Assembly: GCA_910574455.1 (NCBI GenBank)
Contig: CAJSYZ010000001.1
Coordinates: 4,571,424 to 4,635,423, forward strand
DNA length: 64,000 bases
Reading direction: 5' to 3'
Source of the DNA: Trichaptum fuscoviolaceum
Taxonomy: Eukaryota; Basidiomycota; Agaricomycetes; Hymenochaetales; Trichaptaceae
The translations under genes were made by a program, and so were the position numbers. Below, in pieces: positions 52,290-61,950 of the stretch (the first letter of the stretch is position 1; the number at the start of each line of letters is the position of its first letter). Under the pieces are notes generated by a model. The model saw nothing but the letters and a program-made list of their open reading frames with translations, searched no databases and was not told the DNA's origin.

Positions 52290-54995
52290 ATGTCAGCCGA
52301 TGCAAAGCAGCAGCAGGCTCAGCTAGAAAACATCAAACGCATCGCGGTCATATCCCGGCAGATCAGGGAAGCGATCCGTAATGCATTGCCAGGACCTCCT
52401 GATCAGTTCTTCCATGTGATGGTCCCAGGGAAGGTCGTCAACTTCGAAGTGAGCTCTTTTTATATATCCTGGATTCACTGTCATGTACTGAATCCAAACC
52501 AATCTAGGACTTCGGGGGAGGGTTTGATAGCGATGGCACGGCAACGGATATAATTTTGCCTACTTCCACAGAACTCAACCAGGCGAGACTATGCGACGAC
52601 ATGCCCTCGCTCGCTCCTGTTCAGCTCGGACCTACAGGCAGATCCGTTTCCCGCAGTTATGGGGCAACACTCAGCAAGCTCGTCCCAAGTTGTGAGTATC
52701 TTCAACCGTTTCCCATACTCGCATCCATTTACTCTACCTACGCTTGACAGCTACAACTGTCGGCGTCGAAGATTCAGATCCGGAAGGCAAAAACTTCACT
52801 GACGCAGAGAAGAGGTATAAGAAGGCTATGGATTGGCTCCTCACCGAAGATCCCAGGAATCCCAACAAGACTTACTTGGACACTTACATTATAAAGCAGA
52901 AGGCTTATACCGAAGCAGAAGAGCGAAAGATCAAGTTATTCTCTGACGCGTACGATAGGTTCACTAAGGATGAGGGTATTCCGACTCTTGCCAAGAAACG
53001 TGAGGCATATGATAAATGGGTCAACGAGAATGCACGAAAGCTTCGCAATGATGTGGAAGGCGCATATAAAGATTGGGTCATTCATGGCAGAAAGGAAGCC
53101 GTTGAGTACTGGTTTGCTGTAGTCGACAATGACTCAGCGATGGCTCGAGTTGAACAGAGCAAGGTATTTCCATCAACTTTAAGACTAGAAAACTACTGAT
53201 GTACTTCCAGGAAGCCATGAGGGCCAATGTAGTGATGAACACTGACGGGTCAGTGGAGTATCCTAAAGTTCTGCTGACACCCAGCAACTGGTGAGCTACG
53301 GAGACGTCTTGCAGTCGATAACCAAATCTTAACATTTGCGAATAGGGCTAGGATTGCACAAAAGAAAATGAGAACTGGGAAAGACGGAACGAGAACAGTG
53401 GCACAGGTCACTTGGGAGATTACTAACCTTGTGAAGAAGAAGAGGATGATCGAGGCCTTGCGTGATGTAAGCAATAGTATGAGATTGGTGGAAGCTATTC
53501 GCTCACATATTTCTCTTAGACTACTGAGACAATTGTCGTTCCTAAAGTGGAAGAAAAAGACGAAGTCAAGACGAAGTCAATGGCGTACTTCGCAGCAGTT
53601 ACAAAACGAGACAATGCGAAGAGAACGTAAGTTTTACGATACTACAACGTTTTGAAGGTCAGAACTGAAGTCTATGCATCGGATAGCGGTGAGGTGACTA
53701 ATGCTGAAGAGGCCGCCGTAAGGACAGCAAAAGAAGCTCTCGACAAGGCCATAGCAGACTATGACCAGAATAGATTAGATCGCTTGACCGCAGAGAGCAC
53801 GCAGGCTTTGCACGATCTTATCGCTGGGCCGAAGGCAATGCTGGACAAAACTCTAAAAGACATCCAAGACGACATCGACCAAAAAGAAATTGAAAAGGCT
53901 GAATTGGTTGCAAATGGTACGGGCGAAGCGCTCAATAGCATGTTACCTACGGAGGCGGCGGATGTTCCCGATGCGACCAAAGACGATTATTTCACTAAAA
54001 TCTCGTTGGAGATTTCTAGGTCGTCCGAGGCTACCAGCACGGACGAACATTCGACACGGACGGCTTCGCGGTCGCAAGAGTCGCATGGCTGGTGGTTCTG
54101 GAGGTCCTCGTCATCGACCGAGAGCGTGACAGAAACGTCCTCGGCTAATTCAATGTCGCAAATGCTCAACTCAGACGTCAAGGTATCGTTCGAGTGCATG
54201 CGTGTCGACATCGAACGACCTTGGATGCGCCCTGAGCTGTTCTACGATGATGATCTCCGAGCGGCACCTGGGGCGTTGTAAGTAATCAGCAACTACGTTT
54301 TGAAGGGACGAGTGCTGACGAATACTAGCATTTCTCCCGGGCCTCAGAGGCTCTTGGCTCTCATGGATCCAAAAAATAGTCCTATTGGCTCAAGCATAAG
54401 TGCCGCTCAGCGGGAGGAAGAACTTGAACGTTTTGGTACATTCCCACTCTACCCAACCTGTGTGTTTTTTCCCCTTTAACTCCGTCCGGAACACTCTAAC
54501 GCGACGATGGTTTCTCAGCTTTCTTGCTCGCTTGTAACGTTGTTCTGGAGATATCTGGGCAGTCATCTGACATTCAGCGTCACTTCGACTCCAAATCTAC
54601 ATCAAGTAAGACTAAATCTGATAGCTGGTATTATGGGCCGTTCGAAAGCGAGTCGTCATCCAAAGAATCGCATAGCTCATCATCTTGTGAAGCAACTGCA
54701 AATGGATGCAGGTACGTGCTGGGAGATGAAGGCAAATCCAAAAGGAGGCTGATCATCTGCAATGAACAGAATTACGATCAACTCGCCGCAAATCATTGGA
54801 TGGATCTCACAGATGGTACCAACTCTGCCCCGGCCCCCCCGTAGCGCGGTTACTCCAGCGCTTTCGTCTTTCAACGCGGCGACCCCGGCCAGTGTTTCAG
54901 CGCCGGTGCCCGCTCCGGCTCCAGCTCCAGCTCCAGCCCCAGCTCCAGCTCCCAGATCTGCCACAGGCGCGACTTCGCAGACTGGTAAGAAGTGA
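52290..54995 (+). CDS. Lineage-specific coiled-coil protein with Pro-Ala tail
   Basis: Function unknown; I believe this is a fungal family of uncharacterised proteins found in Agaricomycetes. ATG 52290 (MSADAKQQQAQLENIKRIAV). Exons give VMVPGKVVNFE, ATLSKLVPS, a long helical region (KNFTDAEKRYKKAMDWLLTE; REAYDKWVNENARKLRNDVE; AVVDNDSAMARVEQSKEAMR), a second coiled coil (EEAAVRTAKEALDKAIADYD), then SHGWWFWRSSSST with Ser/Thr-rich sequence. Next are FECMRVDIERPWMRPELF and LLACNVVLEISG, and finally INSPQIIGWISQMVPTLPRP. The last 35 residues are (Ala-Pro)n, coded by a GCTCCA-type repeat at 54,909-54,952. No signal peptide or membrane segment. About eight introns; the gene appears intact. Confidence 0.7.
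54909..54952 (+). repeat. GCTCC(A/G) microsatellite coding (Ala-Pro)n
   Basis: Imperfect tandem hexamers encoding alternating Ala and Pro at the C-terminus of the preceding gene; length is likely to vary between strains. Confidence 0.85.
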
Positions 54996-57129
54996 TCCTT
55001 TACGTCACCTCAGTTTTCCTTCAAGGAACTGAGGTAGACTGACCCGAACAATTTTTCCTTATACATTCCAGTTTTGTAACGGTACAGAACAGTGTCATTT
55101 ACAGCAGTGCTGTAGGACAGGTGCCATTAGACTTCTACACAATCAAAGTTTATTTATTCGTCAAGAGAAAGATCCAATGTCGGTCGTCCCTGAACTTTCA
55201 TCAACCCAATTACAAGCCAGTCATTTAGTATCACGAGAAATCATTCGACATTTACCTGGAAATATGGAAATGTTTGATCGGTTGATGACATAACCTGAAT
55301 AGTACTATCAGGCTGTTCGAGTCCGAGTCCCGGGTCCGGTGCACTTCAGCTTCTTCAAGTTTGAAGTTGCGCCTCTTCCTCAAGGATGGCTTCGAACCTC
55401 AAGACGGTGTCGACGCAACACAACCTTAAGATATCTTCACAAGACCTCACTCATAGTCTGCTGCCACATTACGTTTTCTGTTGCTTGCGGCGGACCTGGC
55501 CTTCAAGTTATTCATGCCATCCGAAAAGCGGTTGCTCCTGCTGATAATTATCAGGTTAGTGGCTCATTGCACCTATCATTTGTGGCCACGGATCTCATTC
55601 ACGGATGTCATGAATCCAGGTTAATTCAGCCAATGAGCTCATTCGGAGAATAAGCTCGCCACATTTGAGCCTGAAGAGGTTGTCGCGCTTCTTCCATGTT
55701 GATTTGCCAAGAGAAGACCGATGTTGAGCCTGTCATCCCGCCTCCCTTGGAAGAAGGACGACTCGCAAGCTTAGATAGCGGCGTACGATTGCACGGTACG
55801 GGATCAGATTTTGCGTCCAGAGAAATTCGGATTGGTAGAGGCTGTATACTACAAGTGGGACAAAGACACGGTATGTGTCCGGCCCCTTCTCTTCTTCTTA
55901 TGTTACTCATAAATATCTTTAGACCCCATCTTATTCAATTGAAGGCCAACCTTGGCACCTGAGCCTATATCGATACTAAAACTTCTGACATCTACGCCGC
56001 ACGCTCGGACATATCTGCGTATAAGCCTTTCAAGCAAATAACAAACTCGACCGATGTTATAGAGGGGACGATTGTGCGTCACCAGGTGTATGGACGATAC
56101 GTGCGACGCAGCTTGTGTCATTGGCGACGCGAGCCTTATGAGACGACTGAGGAGGCTCAGATTTAGATAAATTGTGAGTCTCGACACCCTTTCAGTCTTT
56201 TCTTGCTGGTCAATGTGCACGTATGGCGCTTGCAACTTTTCTTTTACGGCCCGTGTGACCCGTATTGAGGGGCAAAAATGCGGCCGTGTGCGTACTATAC
56301 GGTGTGACGGTGCGGAGCCCTACTCTCGGAGGGTCCTTGAATTCAAGTTAGCGCAACTTAGCATTAAAAGTTTACATTTTGCAGTAATAAGGGTTGAACA
56401 ATCAAGAGTACGAGAGAAAGACTGGTGACTCATTGGCTGCAGAGCCAGTGACAGACTATTTACTCATTACAGGGAGAGTTATTCCTCCTTGGCAACGCTT
56501 CGTGATTGGGTAACTGAAATGTGTCAAGTTAGGATGAAGTCCCAAGCTTTCATGCGAAGGAGCATCATTATGACTGTGTTTGCATAACTCGTCTCTTTGA
56601 GTAAATGAAATACTACGCTTCTCGGCTTGTGGTCCACTTGTTCTGTGTTGCTTCCCGGGGCTTTGACATGAGCTCAAGAAACTATGGCTTATTCTATACA
56701 ATTGGAAATATCTAGTGCCACTAAGATAACTTTGATTCAATCTATATATGTTGCTGCTGCCAATGTTTTTTGTTCCAAGGAATTTCCAGGCAAAAAAAAT
56801 ATGCATGAACATGGTAATCACGGAAATAGTGGGCTGTTTCTACTGGTTTTTTCTTTTCTAGCTTTGCCTTTGAAGTTCTTCGTGAAATATCAAATCTTGA
56901 CAATGCTATTACACTACCCCTACTACACATCTACATACAATCTGTCTCGCGGACATGTGTGTACATCCCCTGTCCCCGGCCAAGGAATAACGGCTTCAAG
57001 ATTGGCCTATATCTCCTATCTTCGGAAAGCCCGGGATACCAGTAGGGAGCATCGGGAATTCAAATCCTGCAGGGGATGCCAGAGGGGAGCGTCGGAGATT
57101 CAAAGCCTGAGGGAGGTTTTGGAATCTCA
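54996..57129. other. Gene-poor stretch with fragments
   Basis: About 2.1 kb. A word-rich patch occurs at 55,310-55,380 (GTCCGAGTCCCGGGTCCGG, TTCAAGTTTGAAG). A frame at 55,339-55,560 with a splice-like end (VIHAIRKAVAPADNYQ|GT) and a possible next exon near 55,620 may be gene remnants but match nothing I know. At 57,040-57,125 two imperfect direct copies of about 36 bp sit side by side (GGGAGC.TCGG..ATTCAAA.CCTG), just left of the next element. Confidence 0.45.
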
Positions 57130-58527
57130 GAGAGGGGATACCTTAGGCAACGGATTTCAGGGTCCAATAGGGCCTCATAGGGGTAGTTCCATCACCAAAA
57201 GGGCTTCAACTTGAAGATGGTAGCCGATTTCGGAGAATGCCAGCGTATATACTAGTAATCGGCTGGCATCCCGATTTAGCAATATGTAAGCGCCGGCGCT
57301 TACTTTTGCGCAGTGTCGCAACATTATGTAATTGTAAATTAACGGCGACGTCATATTAAAAATAAAAAAGATTAACCTATAGTACTAGCTAGAAGCTATT
57401 TTATATCAAATTATGAGGGGCTAGGCCTTGGTAGCGAAATTATCGCGTTGCAAACGCGCCAGTGATCAAAACCAGGCTGTATTACCGAATTTAGCCTGGT
57501 TCCTGACGCGGGATGCATGCCGTGAGGTGCCGTGAGGCGGCGGCACCCCGGCATTAAGCTGCCGCGCAGCTCCAAAAAGCTTTGGTCCCGTTATCGCGAT
57601 AACTTGCGAAACGGATTGCGATAATTATCGCGGATCTATAAGATTATTAGTTGGTACGGCTCTTTCGCGACGAGACTTCAAAGGCGGGAATTTGCCAACG
57701 TGATTGCCTGACCATGTCGGGATCCAAGGCGGGGGACTGACCATGTTGGGAAAAGGGGGCCGGGATCTCGACAGTATCCATCCTTGCAAGCAGTAGTTTC
57801 AAGTACATTACTTATGGAGATTGAATACTATTTGTTTACTTCTGTGCTTGTACAGTATGACTACTTATATCTTACAAGGATTCTTGTAAGTGTATCTATT
57901 TTATGCACATATACCGTGACATCATAAGTCATAAAGTTCAATATTTTAGACTTTTTGATTGTTTCCTCTGTAACTCAATAAAGAATTGTCGCGTTCAAAA
58001 GTTGAATATATCAATAGAAAGGCTTTGATTAGTAGTGTCTGTCGATATAAGTTTCAAATTTTAAAGCAAAGAATTGACGGAGTTATTGATGTCCGATGTT
58101 GGAGTCTCATTGAGACAGTACCATGACATTCCGATAATTCGGACAAAATCATAATTTATTCATTTCCGCTTCAAATCACTTCGGATTTTTTGCAATGGGA
58201 AGGGAGATATATGTACTTTGTACCAAGAAGGTCTGTTACCTTACTGCCAGAGATCGTGTGGCTTTGGATGTTCGCGGCAACTTGCCGAAGGTCTCACATC
58301 CTCTTGGTCAGTCTCACGATCTTTTCTGGTGCATATATACACGAACATCGGCAATGCCGAACATCGTGAATGTTTTGGGATTTTACCAAATTCTCACGAA
58401 CTTCTTTGGGTAAATAGGGGGACAAACATCGGGAGCTTTCATATGGTTAGGCCTATTCTTTTACAAAAAGAACTACCCCTATGAGGCCCTATTGGACCCT
58501 GACATCCGTTGCCTAAGGTGAGAGGGG
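57130..58527. mobile_element. 1.38-kb non-autonomous element with 50-bp inverted ends
   Basis: Left end 57140-57189 and the reverse complement of 58470-58519 match at 49 of 50 positions, starting ACCTTAGGCAACGGAT. An 8-bp direct repeat GAGAGGGG flanks it (57130-57137 and 58520-58527); two extra bases (AT) lie between repeat and end on the left. Long ends with 8-bp duplication fit a hAT-like MITE. The interior has no transposase frame. The near-identity of the ends indicates recent activity. Confidence 0.8.
57440..57640. repeat. TTATCGCG palindrome cluster
   Basis: Within the 1.38-kb element: AATTATCGCG at about 57,438, a perfect 12-mer TTATCGCGATAA at 57591-57602, and a perfect 14-mer GCGATAATTATCGC at 57618-57631. 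Could be protein-binding sites or a folded internal region; inference only. Confidence 0.5.
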
Positions 58528-58645
58528 CCCAGTGTACACGAGCACTTCGTACTCAACGGATACGTGCTGCTTCCAACCCCGCGCGACTTCCGCTGAGAAA
58601 TTTGAGATGGATTAGCGACCTTTTCCCAGGGATATAATTTGCCTT

Positions 58646-59338
58646 CTACTCGCCGACAGAGCCCTGCGCAATTTTGCCAGGAACGATCATGTTTATCTTA
58701 TTATCGACAACAGGTGCGCGTGCAACGTAGAAGTATTTGAGGTCATAGCCGTCGTTAACGACCTCGAATCCAGCTCTGAGCGGCTAATGTTATTGTTCCA
58801 CACCATCAAGAAAACCCCTGCATACGTACTGGACCGGTTCAAAACCAAGTGCAAGAATGCTGAATTTGTTGAAGGGACCGGATTGCTTGATCCATTTAAA
58901 GTTGCTTTCATCGCCAGTGGCAACTTGATAGACATAAAACTAGATAACAAGAATAGGTCAGATCTTCGAAGCAAATATTCTCTGTGGACAGGACTAACCT
59001 CTTTCTCTTTACCATCTGGAAGGCCTATAAGCATACGGTCGACTCTCGGGGCACCGGGATGACCGAGATCTATGTATTTTCCCGGATCTCATAGGAAATA
59101 AGGGTTAATACGTCGATTGGAGATAGACGCAACGAAGTTACATACAAACGTTGCCATTGTGTTTGGTACGGGCGATGTACATAGTAATCCCGTCTTCGTC
59201 CCCACCTATAAGCTTGTTTCCAATCTGAGGTTTACCCTTCTGCGTATTGACCTACGGAAACATTGTCCTATTAGTCCATTACGCTCCGATACGGGTGGCA
59301 CAGGGATAACAGCACACCCATTTTATATAACCGGCCAT
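58646..59338 (-). CDS. DM9/DUF3421 (natterin-like fold) protein, copy A
   Basis: Small DM9-repeat protein. Members in other organisms bind carbohydrates; in Agaricomycetes the role is unknown. ATG 59336-59338 gives MAGYIKW, then five in-frame splices. These yield VNTQKGKPQIGNKLIGGDED, GITMYIARTKHNGNVYPGKY, LIGLPDGKEKE, FYVYQVATGDESNFKW, KQSGPFNKFSILALGFEPVQ and AGFEVVNDGYDLKYFYVARA, ending KIAQGSVGE with TAG at 58646-58648. Repeated DM9 hallmarks are GG-(D/N)-E-(D/E)-G..(M/I)Y(I/V)AR and PGK. It is about 30 residues shorter at the C-terminus than copy B (no final YG.REH.C.EYEVL block). The right end of the 1.38-kb element lies 126 bp beyond the stop, which may explain the short end. Confidence 0.78.
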
Positions 59339-60363
59339 CCTGCGGGGTGGTAGGATTGAGAGGAGTCACTAGTTCTTGTTCTAAACACGGGAGATCAATA
59401 AAAGGCCCTCTTATGTACCAGTAGCGGAGGTCGGCTAATTACAGTGCAGGCGTTCCAGAATTGATGGAGGAATTGAAGAACTTTAATACCATTTTGATGC
59501 TATGACTAGCTCGGATGATGGACTTGAATCGGACTCTTAGATACATAATCGGGAAGAGTATCATGGCAAGCAAGCGGGAGAATGAGAGGAATTCGGAAGT
59601 AGCTTACATAGTACTGTTATCCTTTCGTCTACTGTCGGACGACACAGGCAATGTGTTGCCCTCCACCTTCTCATCCCACCCGGCCTGTGCTAACCAGTGG
59701 CCAGAATGGTGTCAGAGCACAATGCTACCCGTTATGTGCGGCAAACACGAGAGGAGAGCCTCGGAGTATTCCCTTACTCCCAGTGGGAGTAAGGGCACTG
59801 TATCCCCTAAATTGCCGTGGGATAGTACCTCAGGCTGCATATTTGCACCTCCCCTAAACTGCCGCCGTGGAATACAGGCTGCTTATTTTCACCGCAGTTT
59901 CATTATCGGGTTTGCTTTCCAATATAACTCAAGCAATTATCTCTTAACTTTGTTTCTGTTATTTACTGTCATCCTTTATGAAATGGACTATTAAAAACCA
60001 AATGCAGGGAATGGATCTGCCGGCGAAGCTCGGCCTGTTATCTGGTTCCAGATTGTGAGTATCTGTTTCCGATTTCTCCCGCAAGCTCACCTGCTTACTG
60101 CTCTCTCAAGTCTCGAAGAGTCGAGCATCGGAATCAGCTCTGACATTGGATCTAAACCCAGCATCCGATTTACCTTAGAACTGAGATGGTAATGGCTTAC
60201 CTTGGTTTCTCGCGATTCATCTGCGTTATCCGGTCTAAGATGTACATCCGATTCAAAAGTTGCATGTCAATCCTCACTATAAGTTCGCAAAGGCAGGCCC
60301 TTCCAGACCGACTCTCTTTGCGCGCATCTTTCGAGCTCTCGTCCTAATCGTGCACAACCCAGC
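59339..60363. other. Divergent region between two DM9 genes
   Basis: About 1 kb. Holds a 25-bp hairpin at 59771-59795 (12-bp arms, one-base loop, CCCTTACTCCCA arm). Two direct copies of a roughly 43-bp sequence begin CCCCTAAA.TGCCG at 59804 and 59851. No gene supported. Confidence 0.5.
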
Positions 60364-61177
60364 ATGAGCGAATATATCACATGGGTAAGTTGTCATCCGC
60401 ATGCTCACTGCGTCTCAGCCTTATAGTGCGATGTTTCTCCAGGTCAATCATGAGAAGGGCAAAGCCGTTGAAGGTGCGATTGCAGGTGGGAACGAAGAGG
60501 GTGCAACTATCTACGTCGCTCGCGTGAAGTTCAACGGTGGCGTCCGTATGTTGTACTACTGCGATGACTTCATCTTCGGTTTACTCATCTGGCTATGTAG
60601 ACCCAGGAAAACACGTAATACATAGTGGTACCCGATTCGTCGATGCAGGTTATGCAGGATATGATGGCAAAGAGATCAAAGTCGGTTGATTTTAGGAAGT
60701 CTGTACCGCCGGTGACTGATTTTCTTCTTCCCCAGTTCTACAATTGTCAAGTCGCGACGGGGGACGAAAGCAACTTCACGTGGGTTGCACAATCTGGTCC
60801 CTTCAACAAGCTCAATGTCCTGGCAAGCGGTATACCAGTCGAGTAAGCGCTTGGAATACTCTTTCGTTATGAAAAACTTACAATGAAATGACTTGTCAGA
60901 GCTGGGTATCATATTAAAGGTTTTGAAGCTGGCGCGTACTACATTGCCCGAGCTCCCATCTCCCACCGCGGAAAAGACGTTGGTATCATTTGCGGCAAGG
61001 TCGCTGAGGGTTCTGCCGGTGAGTTGTTTTCCGACCACGCTTCTGGAAGATGACCACTTATCCAGTCTGATTTACTCAGCGCTAGTCCCGTACGGTGTCA
61101 GGGAACATGTTTGCACTGAATATGAAGTCCTAGTGTACACCCTGGGTTCTTCCTCTGACCCACGCGGGTATAATTAA
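60364..61177 (+). CDS. DM9/DUF3421 (natterin-like fold) protein, copy B
   Basis: Paralogue of copy A on the opposite strand. Exon 1 is 21 nt (60364-60384, MSEYITW). Exon 2 starts at 60443: VNHEKGKAVEGAIAGGNEEG, then ATIYVARVKFNGGV, PGKHVIHSGTRFVDAGYAGY with DGKEIK, FYNCQVATGDESNFTW, AQSGPFNKLNVLASGIPVE, AGYHIKGFEAGAYYIARAPI and GKDVGIICGKVAEGSA. The last exon carries the canonical DM9 ending YGVREHVCTEYEVLVY before TAA 61175-61177. Intron positions are the same as in copy A where both can be read. No signal peptide, so cytosolic. Complete by family standards. Confidence 0.85.
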
Positions 61178-61711
61178 TGGGCTGAAAGCGGTTAATTGAG
61201 TGACTATTCGTTAAAAGGATGGATGGGAATTGATTTCCGACATTCGCGTGTATGAATAAGACTTCGATTAGTGATTCGGCGTACATGTGTACCGCAATTA
61301 AGGTCGACCTTCAGAACACCCCTGGGTGATCTAAGAAGTAGTATTTGTGACGAAGAGTTCTACTGTAAGCTTACTTGGTATGTAAGTATAATCAAGCGGT
61401 ATGAATCTGTTGAACGCACTTAGCGAAGTTTCGATGACTCACTTCATTTGCACGACTAACATCACATATCCCGTACACTTAAATCTAGCAGCTACTAGCA
61501 GTCCCTAAAACCACTGTGATCGACGCGTCAATGTACAATCAAGTTTTCTCTGGGTCAAACTCACATCATGATGTATTCCAATACTCATTATAATGCTCTA
61601 ACATATAAAATAATTGGGAGAAGTGAGAGTTGGTTGAACAAGAACCTAAATCTTTTTGCTGCAGACCATCTTCCATTAAATAACAGAAAAGTAGGCACGA
61701 CAGCGAAGAGA
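61178..61711. other. Spacer downstream of the DM9 gene and U2
   Basis: About 530 bp, AT-rich near 61,440-61,640; no feature seen. Confidence 0.4.
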
Positions 61712-61900
61712 AGAGGAGATCCCCCGACGACACAAGCCGGTAGTGCAATAGTAAGGTCCCCCAAGTTGCAAGCAGAGCTCAGAGGATCAAGGGCGGCAAA
61801 AATTAGATAACCAAGAATGAGAGCAGTGCCCTCATAATAGTGGTTAAACTATTAAGAACAGATACTACACTTGATCTAAGCCAAAAGGCCAGAGTGGTAT
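61712..61900 (-). ncRNA. U2: U2 spliceosomal snRNA
   Basis: The minus strand from 61900 reads AUACCACUCUGG and then CCUUUUGGCUUAGAUCAAGU plus GUAGUAUCUGUUCUU, identical over this stretch to the U2 core known from yeast. It includes the GUAGUA that pairs with intron branch points and the GAUCA that pairs with U6. Stem-loop IIa (UAAUAGUUUAACCACUAUUA) and IIb (GAGGGCACUGCUCUC) fold as expected. The Sm site AAUUUUUG follows (61,796-61,803). A 3' stem-loop with the UAUUGCACUACC loop resembles the U2B'' binding loop UAUUGCAGUACC. The 5' end is set by alignment to U2 nucleotide 1; the 3' end (about 189 nt) is approximate. Confidence 0.95.
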
Positions 61901-61928
61901 TAAGGTTCAAGATTGCAACACTTCTTCC

Positions 61929-61950
61929 TTATACTAGTATATATTGCCCG
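61929..61950 (-). promoter_or_regulatory. TATA-like element upstream of U2
   Basis: On the minus strand an AATATATACTAGTATAAG stretch lies about 30-48 bp upstream of the predicted U2 5' end, a plausible core promoter position. Confidence 0.4.

Noticed and set aside
58195..58484. Open frames inside the 1.38-kb MITE
   Set aside because: Overlap each other in two frames, have no transposase features and lie in an element too small to be autonomous.
58693..59062. Open frames on both strands over the DM9 copy A locus
   Set aside because: These are antisense or wrong-frame shadows; the spliced minus-strand reading gives the DM9 protein.
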